From Cylindrodendrum hubeiense (taxonomy: Eukaryota; Ascomycota; Sordariomycetes; Hypocreales; Nectriaceae), in assembly GCA_014621425.1 (NCBI GenBank), contig JAANBB010000026.1:150782-214781 (forward strand): a stretch of DNA of 64,000 bases. The letters run 5' to 3'. Under the pieces are notes generated by a model that saw nothing but the letters and a program-made list of their open reading frames with translations, was not told the origin of the DNA and did not search any database. Both the position numbers and the translations under genes were made by a program. Positions 22,450 to 34,399 of the stretch are shown here, in pieces. Position 1 is the first letter of the stretch. Every line of letters starts with the position of its first letter.

Positions 22450-24281
22450 GCATCAATATATACGTCGGTCTAAGAGATTGGTGTTCGAGATGGTTTTAGG
22501 GTAATAAGTAGACGATTTTGCTAAGTGGGGCCACGGAAATGCTCATGTTCCATTTGGGCTCAGATCTAACGTACGCTAGCGGCTATTCTCGGCTCATACG
22601 CCGATGAGAGCTGACTAATTTGGCAAACATTTGGTCACAAGTCAGTCAATAACTCGTCGTTGTTCTCTCTTTCTAGGACCAAGGTCATGAATAGACCGTC
22701 ACTTGGCAAAGTGTCCTTTACCTGTTTCAAAATTATCCCACTCCGCGTTGGGAATTGATACCTATCCAGCACCCCAAGTATCAGGCGGACGAATCGATTA
22801 TCATTTCAGGCAACGCAAGAAAATACGCTGTGGTCAGTGCAATGAGTCTTCTTTCTGACAATAAAAAGGTCTAGGGTAGGAAATCACTGGTACATTGTGG
22901 GGAGGGGCGACACATCATCAAGTCACGCTCGGGACGAGTAGTAAGCATTTCTCACATAAATAGCTCATAATCACGAGAAGAGCAGGCTTGAAAGGTATTG
23001 CAGGTGTCTGGGGTTCTCAAAGTCTAGGTTTTATAGCCTGGCGCTCGTGGCCTTGCTGTCATCGAGCTGGAGCATTTTTATTATAGGGTAGGGGTTATGT
23101 AATTAAGATCAGCCGCCAATTCTTTCTGCTGCATAGGATTTTATGACGTCTCAGATTGTATTAATCTAAGGGGAGTAAGTAGGCTTGGCTACAGCCTTCA
23201 GTTTTACTGCCGCAATGTTTAGCTGTCATGGCCCAATAACCAGACATAATCCCAGTATGAGACATGAATAAAACCAGCCAGAATAGTGACTTTCCCCGCT
23301 TTGTGAATTATGGGGCTCACCGGAGTAGCGCGACCGCTCCGTCCTGTAGATCGCCTTGTAAGCCGCGCGTTGTCTTATTACGGGGCCCACTTGGCCATAG
23401 CGACAACGGTGACAGCGGGTCACAACAGACAACAGCGGCCGCCCTCGATTGAAGGCTGAGCTAGCGCGTAGTGCAGTTGGTTGGCCTGAGACTCCTGATG
23501 TTCTGTTGACTGTGGAGAGCGTCAACCTTACCTCATTGCTCAGAGTCACGCACGCTCTGTTCGCCCATTGAACCATCTTGGGTACCCTGTACCCGGTACA
23601 AGGCCTTTTAAAGTCCTGGAGCTTACCCCATCATTCCAGTTCATTTGACCAAGCTTGGTGTCAGGGACCCGGGGTTGTTTGGCACAAGCCACTTCAAAGA
23701 ATAGTTGCACAGCTGCTTGGTTAATCATGCAGTTGTGGATCATTCGAAGCCACCATAAATAGGGGTTGCTACGGATCAAAACATCATTTCCAATAGTGTG
23801 GAAATCAGTCATGTTTTTATATCCGAGCCCCCAATCACGCACACAGGTTGACCTACCAGTGATTGCAAACTGAGTCTGCGTCGAACCCCACCTCTGGGCC
23901 CAGACGCAAAAGCAACATCCAGTCAATTGGTCGAGTGACCGTAGAACTAAAAAATTGTCCATGCTTCTCCCCAATATTGGCCTAAATTCAGCCTTCAGTC
24001 AATAGCCTCATGTCAGACTCCACTTTAACCCATGTTCTGAATCAATAACGTCCCAGTTAGGTTGTTTCCTCATTACCGTATTGAGAATTGTGCGCCACCG
24101 TTGGGCCAGCAGAGTCATGGCTTCCTTACAATGTTAACCAAGTAAATTGATTAGTACTGTGGCGAAAACCAAGCGAAAAGGGTTGCTTGCTTATAAAGTT
24201 CCCTCTCGTAGCCACCTGGTTGCAACAATTCCCCAGCACCTGTCCCAGATTCAGAGCATCCCACTGAATTGCCTTTCCAAC
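22450..24281. other. Intergenic, about 1.8 kb
   Basis: This carries the promoters of the PLP enzyme gene (left) and of the Thr-rich secreted protein (right). A 142-codon minus-strand ORF at 23546-23974 is open but has no recognisable family, and I do not call it a gene. Confidence 0.4.
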
Positions 24282-25540
24282 ATGAAAATGGTGTCCATCA
24301 AGAGCCTTCTTCTCGCCCTCGCCCTAGGCGCAGAGGCCTTAGCCCACCCTACCTCCTCCGTTACCTGCTCCACGAAGCTTGGCACGGTCTCCATCAAGCA
24401 TCCCACCACACAAACCTCGACCAAGACGCAGACCGTCACGCGCACGAAGAAGGTCTACAAGAAGCAGGACAAGACCATTACTCCTCGAGAGCGAACCATC
24501 ACCATCACCGGAACTGAAACCGAGACATCCACAACCACTGCTGGAACGGAGACAGAAACTGCAACCACGACAATTTCTGGTAAGAAACTTCTCATCCAGA
24601 CAGACACTGAGCGCTAACTGAATTGCCAAGATGTGTCTACAATCACCGAAACCAACACAGCCACAGAGACCGAGTACACTACGGAAACGACCTACAGCAC
24701 CTCCACATCGACCAGCACGATTCCCTCTCCTGCCGACTTTACCCCGATCACCCACAACTCTGACTATGTTGCCAAGCGAGATATTCCTTGCAGGCTTGGG
24801 CCCAGGAAGAATGACAAGGGCTCACTGAACATCGGGTGTGAATCGGGCAGCACCAAGCCTTCAACCTACCCTGTTCAATACCCCCAGCGCGTCGATTGTG
24901 TACGCAAGATTATCAAGACAGCTGTTAAGACCGTCACCACCCACGTGCCCGGACGCACCACCACCCTGGCGCCACGAACCAAGACCAAGTCTACCACGAT
25001 CACCGAGACCGCAACCGAGACCGAGTACCCCCCTAATGTATCAGAAACCGTCACCGAGACCACCTCTATCACCAGCACTGCTACCGAAGATACCACCAGC
25101 ACAACTACCCTCACCAGCACATGTAAGACCGCTGTAAACGCCCCAAGATCTTGCTCAGACTAACACGATACTCAGCTACCATTGAGACCGTTGTGCCAAC
25201 CACATTCTATCAAGTCTGCGGCTCTGAAAATATTCTCAGAACCGCCAACGGTGGCAAGTATGTCAGCCAATTTCAAACTTCTGCTTCCGGCGGTGGAAAC
25301 TTCCAGTCGGTCGGTTCGGGTCATTCAGCCTATAGCTGCTGTGTTGCCTGCCACACTACTACCACCACCAACTGTCGAGGCTCGTTCGTATTCGGAAGTA
25401 GCTGTTACTTCTTCACTGGCACTACTTGCTCGGCGCATCAGTTCACCGTGGACAAGTTCTACACCTCAAGCAGCAGTTCGGACACGGCCGTCAGCAATGG
25501 GCCCTGTGGTTTGATTGCTAATGGTGGCAACTTGAACTAG
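24282..25540 (+). CDS. Secreted Thr/Ser-rich protein with a Cys-rich C-terminal domain
   Basis: There are three exons, 24282-24579, 24631-25122 and 25176-25540, with introns of 51 and 53 nt, both phase 1, giving 384 aa. The second intron has CTAAC before its acceptor. A signal peptide (MKMVSIKSLLLALALGAEAL) is followed by a Lys-rich stretch and two Thr/Glu-rich blocks built from TETET and TITET-like units, a likely O-glycosylated stalk. Between them is a small Cys-bearing segment (KRDIPCRLGP). The last 120 residues form a Cys-rich domain (FYQVCGSEN, YSCCVACHTT, NCRGSFVFGSSCYFF) reminiscent of apple/PAN-like or adhesin domains. No GPI tail is evident. A surface or secreted role is inferred. 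A decayed copy of the terminal domain lies 1.9 kb downstream. Confidence 0.85.
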
Positions 25541-27419
25541 TCCCTTGCTGGAGTGTATTCGAGTTAGGAGGAGTGAGTGTTGATGTTAGTTTACCGTACA
25601 GAGTCTTCCACGCATAAAGTCATACGTCGGTTTAATCAATCTTGTCATGTTTGTGTATATGTTATAATTGTGTTATTTAAGAGTGTGACTAGAAATGGAG
25701 CGCTTCAATTTGTCATGGGGACCGAATTTTACGAGGTATTCGACCGCGTTATACCTGGCATCTATTGCCGCGAGTCGGAGAATCTATTTAACTCATTGAA
25801 TCCGTAGAGTAGAGAGACCATCCACTCCAACACCCTGCATCCCATGGACCATATGTCGCAAGCGCGTTCGTCCCCGTACTTCTAGATTGGAGTAGCTGGG
25901 CCATGACTATCCTGTATCTACTAAGTGAACTATGGACTTTGATAGCACCGAAACCGCTGAATTTAGGACTATCCAAGGGGGTGGTACCATCTACAATACG
26001 TATAATATTGTTCAATCGAAGGTCATGGTGACGGGCGCCTGAACTATGCAGCTCAGATAGCCGTGGCGGTGAGCGTGGTGCATGCCGCAGTGAAAGGCCA
26101 AGGTAGGCGCTGTAAGCATAACGGATGTATCAGTCACATTGAAGTTAGGGCATTGGAACGATCGACAGTTGTACTCGTGCAGGTGGGGTTTGGGGTGGAC
26201 AGGCTTCCTCGGGGTGGAGAAGATGTTGGTGCTGTGGCTTCAACTGCTCCAAGCCCGTTCTGACGTAACATTAGCCGTGCCTCTGGTTTGTGGCTTATCC
26301 TGGTAGCCCAAAAACCCGCCATGTTTTTACATGAATCATTCGCTACCTGACCACCGAGACGTTTAGTGGCAAATCTCCTATCTACGACTACTATGTTCAA
26401 TCTTGTCAGCAGGCTGCCATGCACAGACCGCTTGACTTTCATGGGCACAGCACGGCCTTTCGCTTCCTGACCAATGTAGGGCTAGTTTCGGAAACACCCG
26501 ATCAACATGGATTATTTACTGGCATAGCTCAGCCTTGTTAGCGCCGAATACCTGGCTGGGGGTATGGGTAGATCGGGCTGTCTGCTCTCTGACTGCTGGC
26601 TGAGCCAAGATGAGACGAGCGGGTATACGGGTGGCAAAGGGACGTGATTGGCCTTTAAGCAATAGGTGACATGGAAGTGCCATATAGAATCAATTCGGAC
26701 ACGGTGATTGGGAAGCAGAAGAAGAACTTCCGCCATCGCATTTCAGTGATACTGGCCGCTAGAACAACAGAAATCGTCCAACTACTCCGCATTGCAGGCT
26801 GGTTTTGATTCCCACCCGTGGCTGTATGGGGGATCGCGGTTTGTACACAGGGGTCATGGGTCATAAACAAACGAGTCCTAATCCGGTGTGGCTGTGTGCA
26901 ATCTCAGGGGTTGGCCTCCACTAAACAGACTATTGCTTGGTAATGCCAGCTTGGGGGATTAATAAATAGAGAATCGAGGCGCCATTATGCTGAGGATCTA
27001 AGAGGCTGTCGTATTGCAGCGACAAAGAGCAGGTACAAGTACCAGCACTCCAATGCTACTCACGGGAATAACACAGAGATTGGAAAAGCAATCTGCGTGC
27101 CTGGCGACGCAGCCTAATTTGGATTCGCCTTGACTCTGCAAGAAAGAAGGCTAGCGGAATTTGCCCCTGCAGCCCCCGCTGGCCCCCTTTGGACTTATAT
27201 CCACCAAGCTACTGGCGTCTTGTGCGAGGCGATGCCGATTTGGCCCCAAAAATAAGCGAGGCCTGCACATACGCCGTAACTCTGCGTGTAACATTTTAAT
27301 TTGACCACCTTCTGCATTCGGATCCCGGACTTCAGCTGTCTCTAAGAAGGCACCATTGGAGAATAAGCGGACTACGCTAGTAGTCTAACATTTTCGAGCA
27401 AGCTACTAACCTCACTCAG
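25541..27419. other. Intergenic, about 1.9 kb
   Basis: Short ORFs occur on both strands (26134-26448 and 26512-26736, both minus) without recognisable features. The right end leads into the relic of the Cys-rich domain. The sequence preceding the relic still has TACTAAC plus an acceptor-like CTCAG. Confidence 0.4.
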
Positions 27420-27715
27420 AAACTGTCCAAACTGGGATCCCCATTGATTTTTAAGCGGCATGTGCCTTTAGCAATATTATCACGTCTGCCGACGGTGGCA
27501 AGGTTGTTTGTACGGTTCAGTCTGGCGGCGGTGTCAACTTCCGATAGCTCTCCACCTCAGCAATTCTCTACAGCTGTTGTGTTCTCTGCATGAACACCGC
27601 CAACTGTAGAGGGTCATTCGTCTATCAGACTACTTTGCGGGCTATTATTTCGATGACTTGTAACCTGGCCAGTTTACGATCGACACGCCTTTTACTCAGA
27701 GCATAGGCGCGGCTA
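27420..27715 (+). pseudogene. Decayed copy of the Cys-rich exon of the 24-kb secreted protein gene
   Basis: Reading from the base after a preserved branch point and acceptor (CTACTAACCTCACTCAG), the first 59 bases align without gaps to the start of exon 3 of the gene at 24282-25540, up to NIL/NII. Protein-level matches include SADGGK against TANGGK, SGGGVNF against SGGGNF, LYSCCVLC against YSCCVAC, and ANCRGSFV against TNCRGSFV. The copy has in-frame TAA and TAG stops (near 27455 and 27545) and needs a frameshift to continue into PGQFTIDTPFT, which matches HQFTVDKFYT. It is a non-functional duplicate exon; no upstream Thr-rich exon was found. Confidence 0.75.
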
Positions 27716-28522
27716 TTCTTTATACTAGCACACTTGACATGGCATTCCCACTAGATATTGGTTCAATTATACTCCATACTCTTGCAGCCAGTATCTCCCA
27801 AACGTGAGATTGGAAGAGTTTATCATGATGGTTGGATAATACTGGTTTCTTAATGTGAAGCGTATACCATCTGGTTGTAAGGAGGTACAGTTCGATGAAA
27901 ACAATTCACATACTTCATATCGAGTTGGACTCAACAACACGATTCTTGATTAATGATACGTCTACTTCATTGGATCATGCATACGGATGAGACTTGTAAA
28001 AGGTACTGTCGCATTGTGTGTAAGTCATTGGCCATTGCGTCGGCAATGCGAAGTTCCCATTGCACGCAGGGGATCTGAAGGCTTCGCCAGATTACGTGAC
28101 TTTGACTTTGAATTATTGCAAGTAATTAACATAAACAACCTTTTATTATACCAAAACCTGACAATACTGCAACAAATGGCGCATCAAGCACATAAAATAT
28201 CCGGGAGCCCCTTGACCACAACCCTTTGTCTGAAGCGCGTTCGTACCTGCCAACACAATGCTGAGAATCTCCAACGACGAAAACAGCTACATAGCGTAAT
28301 ATTGTTAACCTGCTTTGTTAATGATTTCACTACTGCTATTCTGGAACATTCACGTTATTACAGCGGCAATTATACCTAGGTTTGTGTTGCCGACCTTGAG
28401 CAGAATACAACCGGCAGCATTTGACAGATTTTATTACCTAAAAGATTCAAGTAACCATCGACCGCTGCCACCTTGATCGTACCTGAGAAGCTTAGTTCAA
28501 ACCTGTTTGGAACAATCTACTT
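27716..28522. other. Intergenic, about 0.8 kb
   Basis: This is AT-rich sequence downstream of the relic and of the convergent hypothetical gene. The ORF at 27987-28379 has no recognisable features. Confidence 0.4.
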
Positions 28523-29808
28523 TTATTCCGCTTGAATTGAATTCAAAGCATCTTGAATCTTATTATACGTCAATTGAAACCATTCTGCCACCTTGTCTTT
28601 GGTTTCCAGATCCAGATGATTGTTCGCTAATCCCTTCTCCAGAAGGACATTGAAAGCGTCATCAACGCACTGGTATACAACCCGTCAGTACAACTCTGTT
28701 GACAATGGAACTTATACAACTTACAATCACCTTGAACTTGCTATCTTCAAGCGTCTCGAAAAAGTCCACCTCGGTTGTATTCCACAGAATATATCGTCCA
28801 ACCCTGTCTCTGACGCCATCCCTGAGAAACATAGCTTGTACTTGCTCAATCAAAACCCAATACTTGTTCAACCACTAGGCGAATGATCAGTTGAGCGTCC
28901 GAAGCAGAGATTTCAAAAGCAAGTACTAATAACCTGAAGCTTACATTTTCTGTGGCTGTAATAACAGCAGCCCATGGGATGTCTTGCAGGTTTTCCTCTG
29001 TGAGGAGCCTGTCTTCAATGAAGGCCATATTGGCACTTTGAGCCGTCAAACCAAGCCATACTTCCTTGTTCCATATGTTAACCACGTTCAACTGGATCAT
29101 GATGGACTGACCTACACATGGTGTCTTTTCTGCAACACTTGTGTTTGTCACGTTTTGGGCGCAGTCAATTGTGAAATCGAGGCTGCGAGTCATGCCCTCA
29201 AGCTGTGGAACAATCCAGCTTTTGAACAAGACTTCCCTTGAAAGCTCTTCCCGAATCTCTCGTAACTTTTCGTTCAACCAAGCAGAGAAGGATGGCCACC
29301 GATGTGCTATCTGCTCTGATGTCATGTTGTCACCTTTTTGTAAGGTGTCGACCACTTTCGTTGTCCACGCATCGGTCCCTTCCCCAACCAACCTGGAAAT
29401 GAACGAGGCTTCCGCTTCCCACTCCATGCTCTGCTCGTTAAACCAATCAATTCTCCCGGTTCGATCGTCATGTAGGCGTAATTGTTCCAAAAAGCGCCCT
29501 ATGAATACCACGGGGTCATTGCTGCTCACCTCCACCTTCATCTCTTCTTCGTGTATCCGATCTAGTAAATGCTCGATGTCAATTGCGAGAGTCGTTAAAA
29601 ATATTTCCTCCTGCTCATTTCTTTCGGTTTCGCCGAAATCCTGCAGCTTTTTATGACTATCCTCGACTTGTTTTGCAACCCATTGAATGAATGCTCTGGC
29701 GGCTTTCTCTGTGGTCATTTCGGAACGGAGTTTGGCGTCATTCTTCAATGGCTCGAAGGTGGTAACCGCCCACTCCCTAAGAGTATGTGGATTTGCAATG
29801 TCTGCCAT
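28523..29808 (-). CDS. Hypothetical protein, 386 aa, family not recognised
   Basis: There are three exons, 29808-28945, 28874-28725 and 28669-28523, with introns of 70 and 55 nt, both phase 0 with good GTAAG donors. The joins read ITATEN-WLNKYWVLIEQ and DSKFKVI-CVDDAFNVLLEKG, both smoothly continuous. The protein is acidic and predicted largely helical, with charged amphipathic stretches (KQVEDSHKKLQDF; LNEKLREIREELS). It is rich in Trp, has no signal peptide or membrane segment, and shows no catalytic motif I know. The protein ends DALNSIQAE. It is flanked by AT-rich gaps and has no obvious operon-like partner. It could be a lineage-restricted fungal protein; I do not assign a function. Confidence 0.7.
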
Positions 29809-31833
29809 TTTTTGCCGTGTTCATGTGCTAGAGTTTCGTGGTGCTGGTTTGTACAGGCTGAATTGAATATAGCTTGGAGTTGTGAGTTGGAACAGGTTGT
29901 GTTAACAATCCGAAATGTGCCGAGATCAGTCTTGATTTGTGTGCAACATGAGAACGAACGTGTCACAAACCGGCATCAACCATGGCTTAATTATACTGCG
30001 AATTGCATCTGCGGATTTCTCAAAGTACTGTAATGGAAAACTTAACCTAAACCATGAAGCTTCTCCTTATGCCTGTCGGTAAAAGTCCATGGTGATTTAT
30101 TGACTGGTATTTTGCCGGATTAGGTCTAGACGGTGGTATTATGGTCTTGTAGTAAAGGTTCTTGTCATAGTTAAACCTTCTTGACACTCTAAGCCAAACC
30201 CGTACTGAAACCTGCCGAAATAGGTCCGAGAATCATACTAACCTCACTAAACTCATGCTTCAATCTCTGAATGACCACGACAACGTCAGGAGAGTGCATT
30301 ATATATTAATTTGTAGGTAAGAGCAGAGTACATTAATGCAGCAATTCTCCATAAGGCTTCCACCAGCATCAGCTTTTCACTCTAAACACTCATTTTAAGA
30401 GGACAAATAGATCATTACTAAGAGAAGCGAAGGTTATAGTTTGGTGTAACGTGAAACCTAAACACTGGCTTATTACTAGCACCATGTTGTCTAACACGGG
30501 AGGCGAGAGTATTTCTTATGCTTTGTACTTAATATAAGACCGTAGGATGAGGCGGTCGTCGTGTGGCTTGTTATATTGACAGATGACTTGGTTACACCGG
30601 CACCGTGTTTGGTATCGACGGTCGGATCTGGCATCAGGTCGGGATGAACGGCAACCTAGCTGATTATGAGCTAGACAGACAGCTTCAGCCGAATTCAGCC
30701 TGTGCATTCCGACTCAGGAACCTTCCACGGAGAGACCAGGTCAAGCTAAACGTTTTTGGGATAAGCATTTCGGCATCGCAAAATTCAGTTACGCTGTGTG
30801 TATTATATTCAAGAAATGAGGGACCTTCAAGATAGATGAAGAGGTTCCTGTTCATCCAGGAAGTATGGCTTTTATTATGCAGTTTACTAAAGGATACTAA
30901 ATAGGCTAAAAGTACCAATTATTCAGTGTGGCTAAAGATCAATGTGATAAATGCCAACGAAATGATTATGATTATTACGATCGTGATACGGTCTCGCCTG
31001 GTTCTTCCTTAAAAAAGGAACGATGTGGACATCATCATGACTTCACGACAGTAATTAAACAACCATAAACCTAACCCTATCCGCATCTTGAATGTAGCCT
31101 GCCATTTTCCCTTTTAACATTATAGATAAAGAAACCGTAGATTGATACCGAATTTGCGTAACCATCTGATATACAGATATGCCGACATTGATCAGTCGGG
31201 GTGCGATTGACTCAAAAACCCCGCTCGAGGAAAGAGGCACCCTAGATCAATACAATCATCAGACTATAGATCCACACTCAGCTGAACCCCGATCCTGGGA
31301 TTGAATACGATAGCGTCGAATATATCAGTGGCAGGCTGACTGTATTAATTGGCGAACAGGCTAACCACATGCATTGGCGAGCGGAGCTGACTGTACATAT
31401 TGGCGAACGGGCCAACCGTCTGCATTGGCGAATATGCGGCCTGGCAATCCCATGCACAGCTCTTGGGATCGCTTGTTGCTAATTACCTCAAACTTGGGAA
31501 TAAGAAAGTGCCAGCTAATAGCAGCACTGGAAATTTTGCAGAGCCAGCTGACTGCATCCTGTGACTCACTCTTCTGTGACTTGGTTGGCTGAGCCCTCGA
31601 TTTTATGATCCTTCTTCAACTTGGGCATGGATTCGATAATGGCTGCAACATAGGCCCCAGAAAATGTTCTTAAAGCTGGGGCTTCCCCGGTAGTGTAACA
31701 ACGTCCATAATGGAAGATAGAAACTTGAAACGCTTCCATGGGATCTGCGTCTCCAATTTCGCATACAAACCGAATACCACAAATTCATACCAACTGTCGG
31801 TCTCATTCTTATATTAATTGATTCGGGCTCAAA
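29809..31833. other. Intergenic, about 2.0 kb
   Basis: This contains the promoter of the hypothetical gene and, to the right, of the beta-lactamase-like gene. A 51-bp tandem duplication is present at 31335-31436. Several short overlapping ORFs have no recognisable product. Confidence 0.45.
31335..31436. repeat. Two-copy 51-bp tandem repeat
   Basis: The two units both begin GCTGACTGTA and contain TTGGCGAAC followed by GCATTGGCGA. The second starts exactly 51 bases after the first, with several substitutions. The array lies about 400 bp before the beta-lactamase-like gene. Confidence 0.7.
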
Positions 31834-33772
31834 ATGCTTTCTAGAACTGTACCCTTTGTTGGTTTACTTCTTTCTACGATTCTCAACGCTCATGCCTTTC
31901 AATTTTGCCCTCCACTTGGTCCCGTCTTTTCCCAACCTGTCAATGTGTCAACACAGCCTGAAGGGATCACCGTTGCCGATAAACTTTCGTCAATCTTAAA
32001 CAAGGCCATCCATGATGGAAACCTCGAGGATAATTTGTTTGATCCTAATCAAGTATCGTTTTCTATTGTCTTTACTTCGGTTAACGATGCGAGAGAAAGC
32101 CCAGCTTTCGAATATCACCACACAGCTGCATCTAACTACTTGGACCAATCGAGCGCTTCGATAGTTACCGGCGAAACCATTTACAGAATTGGAAGCGTTT
32201 CTAAACTCTTCATCCCCTATACGCTCCTTGTACAAAAAGGCCCTGGTATCTTTAGCGAATCTGTGACAAACTATATTCCAGAGCTCAAGGAACTGGCACT
32301 TGGACAGGAAAAATCCGGGCTTAACGACGTCGATCAGGTGGCGTGGAACGAGGTTACAATAGGCTCTTTAGCCTCTCATATGTCTGGGTTAGGGCAAACC
32401 TGTATGTCCATTGTCTTACGTTTCCTCTCTATATAGCGTCATCGCTAAATGCTAATCTCCTTTTATCTAGTTGCCCCGTTAGACATCTCAGTTGCGATTC
32501 CAGATCTTGTATCTGAAGGACTTCCGTACCTAAAAAAGTCAGAGGTAGTCAACTGTGGTGGGTATGAAGGCCAGCCACCCTGTACAAAGGACGGTACGTG
32601 ACTTCCTATGAGGCGATTTGCTTGCTCATTATCCGGCTCTGACAAATCTTCAGTTTTGCTTAAAAGCATAATTAACAGGCACCCTGTTCACCATGCTTTC
32701 ACAACCCCAGGATATTCCAATCCAGGAATCATTCTTCTTACATACGTTTTAGAAGCTGTGACCGGGAAATCATGGAGGGTGGCAGTTGAGGACGCTTTAT
32801 TCAAGCCGTTGAACCTCAGCCGAACAAGTTATAAGATGCCAGCAACCAATTCTTCTAGTATTGTCCCCGCAGACCAGAAGTGGTGGTCTACAGACCTAGG
32901 AGATGTATCGGCGTTCGTGATCCTTCGAAATTCATAGTAGTCTATTCACATACTAATATTGAGTTAGAACGGGTGGGATTTACGCATCAACAAACGACCT
33001 CTCAGCATTCATACGCTCCGTCATTAAAAGCACTCTTCTTTCACGCAAAGAGACAAAGGCCTGGCTCAAACCCCTAGCACACACCTCTGATCCTAGACTA
33101 TCAATTGGTGCACCCTGGGAGATTCGTCGCCTGAGCTTGGACTCCACCAGCGACGGGCGCGTTATCGATCTCTATACCAAGGATGGCTCTCTCATGGCCT
33201 ACTACTCTAAGGCTCTGTTAATTCCCGATTTTGGTGTCACCCTTGCGATCAACGTTGCTGGAGGTGGTGCTGGTACCATAATAAAGCTCCTATCCGAGTT
33301 GGTGGTATCTGAATACGTCCCGGCCCTAGAGGCTATTGCAAGAAAGCAGACGTTTCAGCAGTTTGGAGGATTTTACACCTCGCCCGAAATCAACTCTTCT
33401 ATAAGGATCGAAGTTGATGATGGACCAGGATTGATTATCACTTCATGGGCTAACAATGGCGTTAATGTCTTGCTCGAGACCATCCCCAGCATCTGGGGTT
33501 CCTCTCTATTAGGACCTCCGAGGATGTATCCTACCGGCCTTCAAAACACATCAAATGGAATTTCTTCAACAGGTTATCGAGTTATATTCTCATTAGAGAG
33601 CCAGAATGATGGGTTGCATATCTTTTCAGATGCTTGTGGTGATTGGGGTTTGCTAGATGTGATATCATATGGGAAGGTTGGGCTAGATGACGTAGTGTTT
33701 AATACTAATAATCATGGGGAAGTGGTCGAAGTTGATCTCAGGGGGTTTAGAAAGATATTGCAGAGACATTAG
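31834..33772 (+). CDS. Secreted serine beta-lactamase-fold protein (class C-like / PF00144)
   Basis: There are four exons, 31834-32401, 32471-32593, 32654-32912 and 32968-33772, with introns of 69, 60 and 55 nt, giving 584 aa. A signal peptide precedes FQFCPPLGPVF. Motif 1 is SVSK (Ser121, Lys124) and motif 2 is YSN (Tyr251) in FTTPGYSNPG. The third join gives GDVSATGGIYASTNDLSAF, the expected sequence before the lid region; its donor (GTTCGT) is weak but is the only one keeping frame. The C-terminal 150 residues form an extra domain usual in fungal members. The family includes esterases, D-aminopeptidases and acyltransferases such as LovD. Here a signal peptide points to secretion. The HR-PKS locus begins about 2.7 kb downstream, so a link is possible but unproven. 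Confidence 0.85.
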
Positions 33773-34267
33773 TGTATTTAAACCCATATTTTTGGAACAA
33801 ATCAGTGTACTTGTCTTCGAAGCGAAGGCAGCTCATCTTACGGATTCCGGGCTAACTGTCAGGCTCGAAACCTGTCGGAAGTACCCGATGTGTTGTGCCT
33901 GCCACCAGATTCTCATGCTAAAGGCCGCTGATAAGGAGAGAGAAGGCAATTCGACCCAGTCCAGGCGCCGCGACATGATACTAAGGCCACTGTACAGATG
34001 GGTTGAGACGTCGGATGGTTTCGCTCTGGAGATCGTAACCCCCCAAGTCCCGTGCACGCGTGTTATGGCGCACGCAACGGTATCGCTTTCTTTGGCACAA
34101 GATCAGTGAAAAGCCACTTGACTCTTCCCGTTTTCTTCAACGGTGTCAGTATCATCTTATTCAGATTTAGTGACTAAGGAACCTTTGCCAATCTACCCAC
34201 TTGATGGGATTAATATGGCTGAACAGTACCGGTGGAGAGCGCTATGGCATGTGAGTGGTGCATAAAT

Positions 34268-34399
34268 AAGGACATAGAAGTAGGCATCAGCCCTTGGGTT
34301 GCATTGGGACTCAAAGCTTTTCCACACCATAACAGGTTTGAACCAGAGCGCTGGCTGTCCGACCCTGACATTGAAGTACACAGAAAGCGGACAATTTAG
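34268..34399 (+). pseudogene. Cytochrome P450 relic (PERF/ERR-loop region)
   Basis: The frame KDIEVGISPWVALGLKAF followed by PHHNRFEPERWLSDPDIEVH matches the P450 stretch that runs from the beta-sheet VGISPWV-type motif to the PERW motif just before the haem loop. A TAG stop ends it at 34397-34399. No cysteine haem ligand motif (FxxGxRxCxG) follows, and no I-helix or ExxR is readable upstream, although GGERYG just before may be a remnant. It is a degraded fragment, with no functional product. Confidence 0.65.

Noticed and set aside
23546..23974. A 142-codon minus-strand ORF
   Set aside because: No recognisable motif or splice context; composition looks like chance.
24339..24755. Minus-strand ORF rich in Gly/Arg/Cys
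   Set aside because: It is the antisense shadow of the Thr-rich coding repeats.
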